From Maribellus comscasis (GTDB lineage: Bacteria > Bacteroidota > Bacteroidia > Bacteroidales > Prolixibacteraceae): 64,000 nucleotides of DNA. The stretch is taken from contig NZ_CP046401.1 of the NCBI RefSeq assembly GCF_009762775.1, forward strand, positions 5,778,001-5,842,000. Reading direction: 5' to 3'. Below, one piece after another: positions 61,990 through 64,000 of this stretch. Under the pieces are notes generated by a model. That model saw nothing but the letters and a program-made list of their open reading frames with translations, did no database searches and had not been told where the DNA came from. Position 1 is the stretch's first letter. Each line of letters opens with the position of its first letter. The position numbers and the translations under genes were made by a program.

Positions 61990-63770
61990 GTCAGGCCTGG
62001 TGGGGCAACGCCTCGTTAAGAAGCAGAGATGAGGATTGAGACTTTGGGCACTGGGAAGGTGAGAGATGAGTGGCGAGAAAGTGAGCACTGAGACGATGAG
62101 AAAAGAGTACCGAACGTTTTACATAGAAAAAGAAGTCAAAGAATAAGACCTATAAAAAGAACAGACTACACGTTAAGAACAGATCCGCCTAAGAGTAAAA
62201 GCGTGAAGAATTAACCTTATTAGCACGTAAAGAACATCATTTAGGTGACCTAAAAGGTTTTTGATTACAAAACAAGGAAAGGGAAATTATGAGGGCTATT
62301 GAAGCAGTGCTGTTTGACCCGACGAAGGAAGGGGAGTTTGCACTGCGTGGATTTACCTGTCCGTAGTTTTGTTTCAAAAAGATTTTCAGTCTTGAGCTTT
62401 CTGTTTACTCTTTGTGTCAAGACAAAGAGTAAAGCCCGTCTGGCAAGACAAAAGGAATTGGGGTATGGGGCAACGCCCCGTTGAGAAGCAGAGATGAGCG
62501 GTGAGACTGTGAGCACTGAGAAGAAAGAAGATGAGCAGGTGAGCACTGGGATGGTGAGAAGAGAGAGAGATGAGAAAGTGAGCGGTGAGTAGCGAACGTA
62601 TTATAGTTAGAATTCAAAGACTACAAAATATAAAATGAAAAGAGAACATGTTAAGAACCGACCCGCCTAAGAGTAAAAGCGTGAAGAAAATGAATGAAGT
62701 GCAGCGTTAAAAATCTTTTCTGTTTGACTCCAAGCTATAGCGAAGGAGGAGTTTAAAAGATTTTAGCGAAACGAAATTGATTTTTAGCTTTTAATCTTGA
62801 GCGGTGGCTTTTTTTGATTCCTTTTTTCAGCTATAGGAAAAAAGGAATTGGGGTATGGGGCAACGCCCCGTTGAGAAGCAGAGATGAGCGGTGAGACTTT
62901 GAGCACTGAGAAGAGAGAAGATGAGATGGTGAGCACTGGGACGGTGAGAAGAGAGAGAGAGATGAGACAGTGAGCGGTGAGCGGATAGAATTGAGACGAT
63001 GAGACTGTGAGCGCTGAGACTGTGAGAAAAGAGAAATGAGTATTGAGCCTTTTGAAAAAAATAGAATTCAAAGGCTAAAAAAGGAATTAGGGTACGGGGC
63101 AACACCCCGTTAGGAAGCAGAGATGAGGAGAAGAGAGAGACGAGCGGTGAGCTTTAAAGAATTATAAAAACAATAGAATTAGATAGAAAGGTTAAAACTT
63201 TCAATAATCCCGACATCGTCGGGATAGGCGGGTAGGCGGAAAAAAATGCGGGCCGGCGAAGGCTTTTAGCGTAGATAGCTTATTTTTTTCTTGATTCTTT
63301 TGAATACTTTTCTCATCTAAGGAGAAAAGTATTTGGGGCTCGGGGCAAGGCCCCGCTATGCTGGTAAGAGATGAGTAGCAAGAAAATGAGATGGTGAGCA
63401 CTGAGCACTGAGCGGTGAGAGGAGAGAGATGAGACTTGAGCACTATGATTGTGAGAAAAGTGCGCAGGGTGAAAATTTGGCCCGGGCCGGCGAAGGCCCA
63501 AAGCGAGGAAGGATAAAATTTTCTTGACTTTTTTTCGTTCGTTTTTTGTGTCAAGACAAAAAAGGAATTGGGGTATGGGGCAACGCCCCGTTGAGAAGCA
63601 GAGATGAACGGTGAGACTGTGAGCACTGAGAAGAGAGAGATGAGACAGTGAGCGGTGAGTAGCGAACGTATTATAGTTAGAATTCACAAAGACTAAAATA
63701 GAAAAAGGGAACAGACGACACGGTAAAAAACGACCCGTCTATGAGTAAAGTGTGAAAAAGAGAGCCTCGG
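61990..63770. repeat. Six-copy repeat array with conserved hairpins and GA-rich arms
   Basis: Six units share a GGGGC-AAC-GCCCC hairpin, then (CGTTGAGAAGCAGAGATGAG in the closest copies) a GA-rich arm of repeats such as TGAGCACTGAGA. GC hairpins are at about 62002-62014 (one mismatch), 62467-62479, 62857-62869, 63094-63110, 63341-63355 and 63577-63589. Four units have a separate AT-rich hairpin just upstream with different stem sequences: 62404-62433, 62817-62848, 63303-63333 and 63542-63563. A further block (AGTAGCGAACGTATTATAG and a CCTAAGAGTAAAAGCGTGAAG-like segment, or close variants) recurs near 62160-62206, 62588-62690 and 63658-63755. Minus-strand ORFs here repeat SASQRGVAPYPNS only because of this repeat. 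Confidence 0.75.
63208..63260. repeat. Additional hairpins inside the repeat tract
   Basis: ATCCCGAC-ATC-GTCGGGAT (63206-63224 region) is a strong 8-bp stem. GGGCCGGCGAAGGC at about 63251 recurs as GGGCCGGCGAAGGCCC at about 63483, where it can form a 5-bp stem. They occupy spacers between the main units. Confidence 0.45.
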
Positions 63771-63824
63771 AAAATGAAAATTGAGACTGCAACTACTAAG
63801 CGATTCAGCATTAAATACAAATTG

Positions 63825-63925
63825 GTCTGACTACTTCTGACTTCCGTCTTCGGTCTTCCAATCAGATAGGCATTGTTTTTTCGAATTTTATTCGTAATCT
63901 ACCGATGTATTTTCAATGGATCCTG
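63825..63925. repeat. Diverged repeat matching 38595-38715
   Basis: TTCTGACTTCCGTCTTC and the later ATTGTT, CGTAAT and ATTTTCAATG blocks are shared in order with the copy near 38.6 kb. It continues to the edge of the window without a recognisable gene. Confidence 0.4.
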
Positions 63926-64000
63926 ATATTGTTAACCTTGCTCGGTTTTTAGCATTTTTCGTTTACTGCGTTTTCTGTCTTTGTCGTATTCCTGGCCATA

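Noticed and set aside
62265..63687. Minus-strand ORFs with a repeated SASQRGVAPYPNS peptide
   Set aside because: The peptide is only the translation of the repeat unit; the frames are interrupted differently in each copy and lie in hairpin-rich DNA.
61990..63770. Possible CRISPR array
   Set aside because: Unit spacing is irregular (about 230-460 bp), there are no unique ~30-bp spacers, and no cas genes are present.

Overview
The window looks like chromosome of a low-GC Bacteroidota, most likely Bacteroidales/Marinilabiliales (Prolixibacteraceae-like). The evidence is type IX secretion C-terminal sorting domains, LytS/LytTR two-component proteins, DUF4386/DUF5686/DUF6134-type proteins, A-rich translation starts and a TAnnTTTG -7 element. 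The genus is inference. I see no rRNA, tRNA, CRISPR array, intact insertion sequence or prophage.

Region 1 (1-12.2 kb) is accessory. It holds the end of a sensor propeller protein, three separate SxxK serine hydrolases, a DUF4386 membrane protein, an amidohydrolase, a PKD lipoprotein, an S41 peptidase fused to a CBM48-like domain, a Crp/Fnr regulator, a cupin and a T9SS cargo protein. Exact FNR-type boxes (TTGAT-N4-ATCAA) lie upstream of the amidohydrolase and the cupin, the latter directly after the Crp/Fnr gene, so a small local regulon is likely. A roughly 33-codon coding fragment occurs twice (2.7 and 12.0 kb).

Region 2 (12.5-19.8 kb) is a fucose/sugar module: a multiply frameshifted DUF1593 pseudogene, a LacI regulator, an aldo/keto reductase, a zinc alcohol dehydrogenase and a GH29 alpha-L-fucosidase lipoprotein. 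A degraded second DUF4386 copy follows. Region 3 (19.8-27.3 kb) has a Cys-rich winged-helix regulator, a TetR regulator with an Old Yellow Enzyme flanked by two matching operators (TAGACC-N4-GGTCTA type), two secreted proteins and a TPR-HTH regulator.

Region 4 (27.7-38.4 kb) is the least explained part. Two giant ORFs of 1822 and 1445 aa, 11 bp apart, have no signal peptide and no family I recognise. A PAS-LuxR regulator lies just upstream. This is the main candidate for an undescribed system.

Region 5 (38.8-58.5 kb) is all on the + strand. It starts with a MarR/GbsR-type regulator with GTTC-N10-GAAC operators on both sides, then a CmoA-like enzyme, an isoprenylcysteine-methyltransferase-like protein and a patatin/beta-barrel (type Vd-like) protein. 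Next come an RND efflux triad, a LytS/LytTR pair and a seven-gene run (DUF6134, TauE, CdsA-like, dolichol-kinase-like, SDR, CDP-alcohol phosphatidyltransferase, DUF5686). That run looks like a dedicated phospholipid/CDP-alcohol module coupled to the envelope.

Region 6 (58.5-64 kb) has an alternating hairpin array, a WecA/TagO-like transferase, a beta-barrel protein and a long repeat-rich intergenic tract. In that tract, copies of one unit keep the same hairpins while the stem sequences differ.
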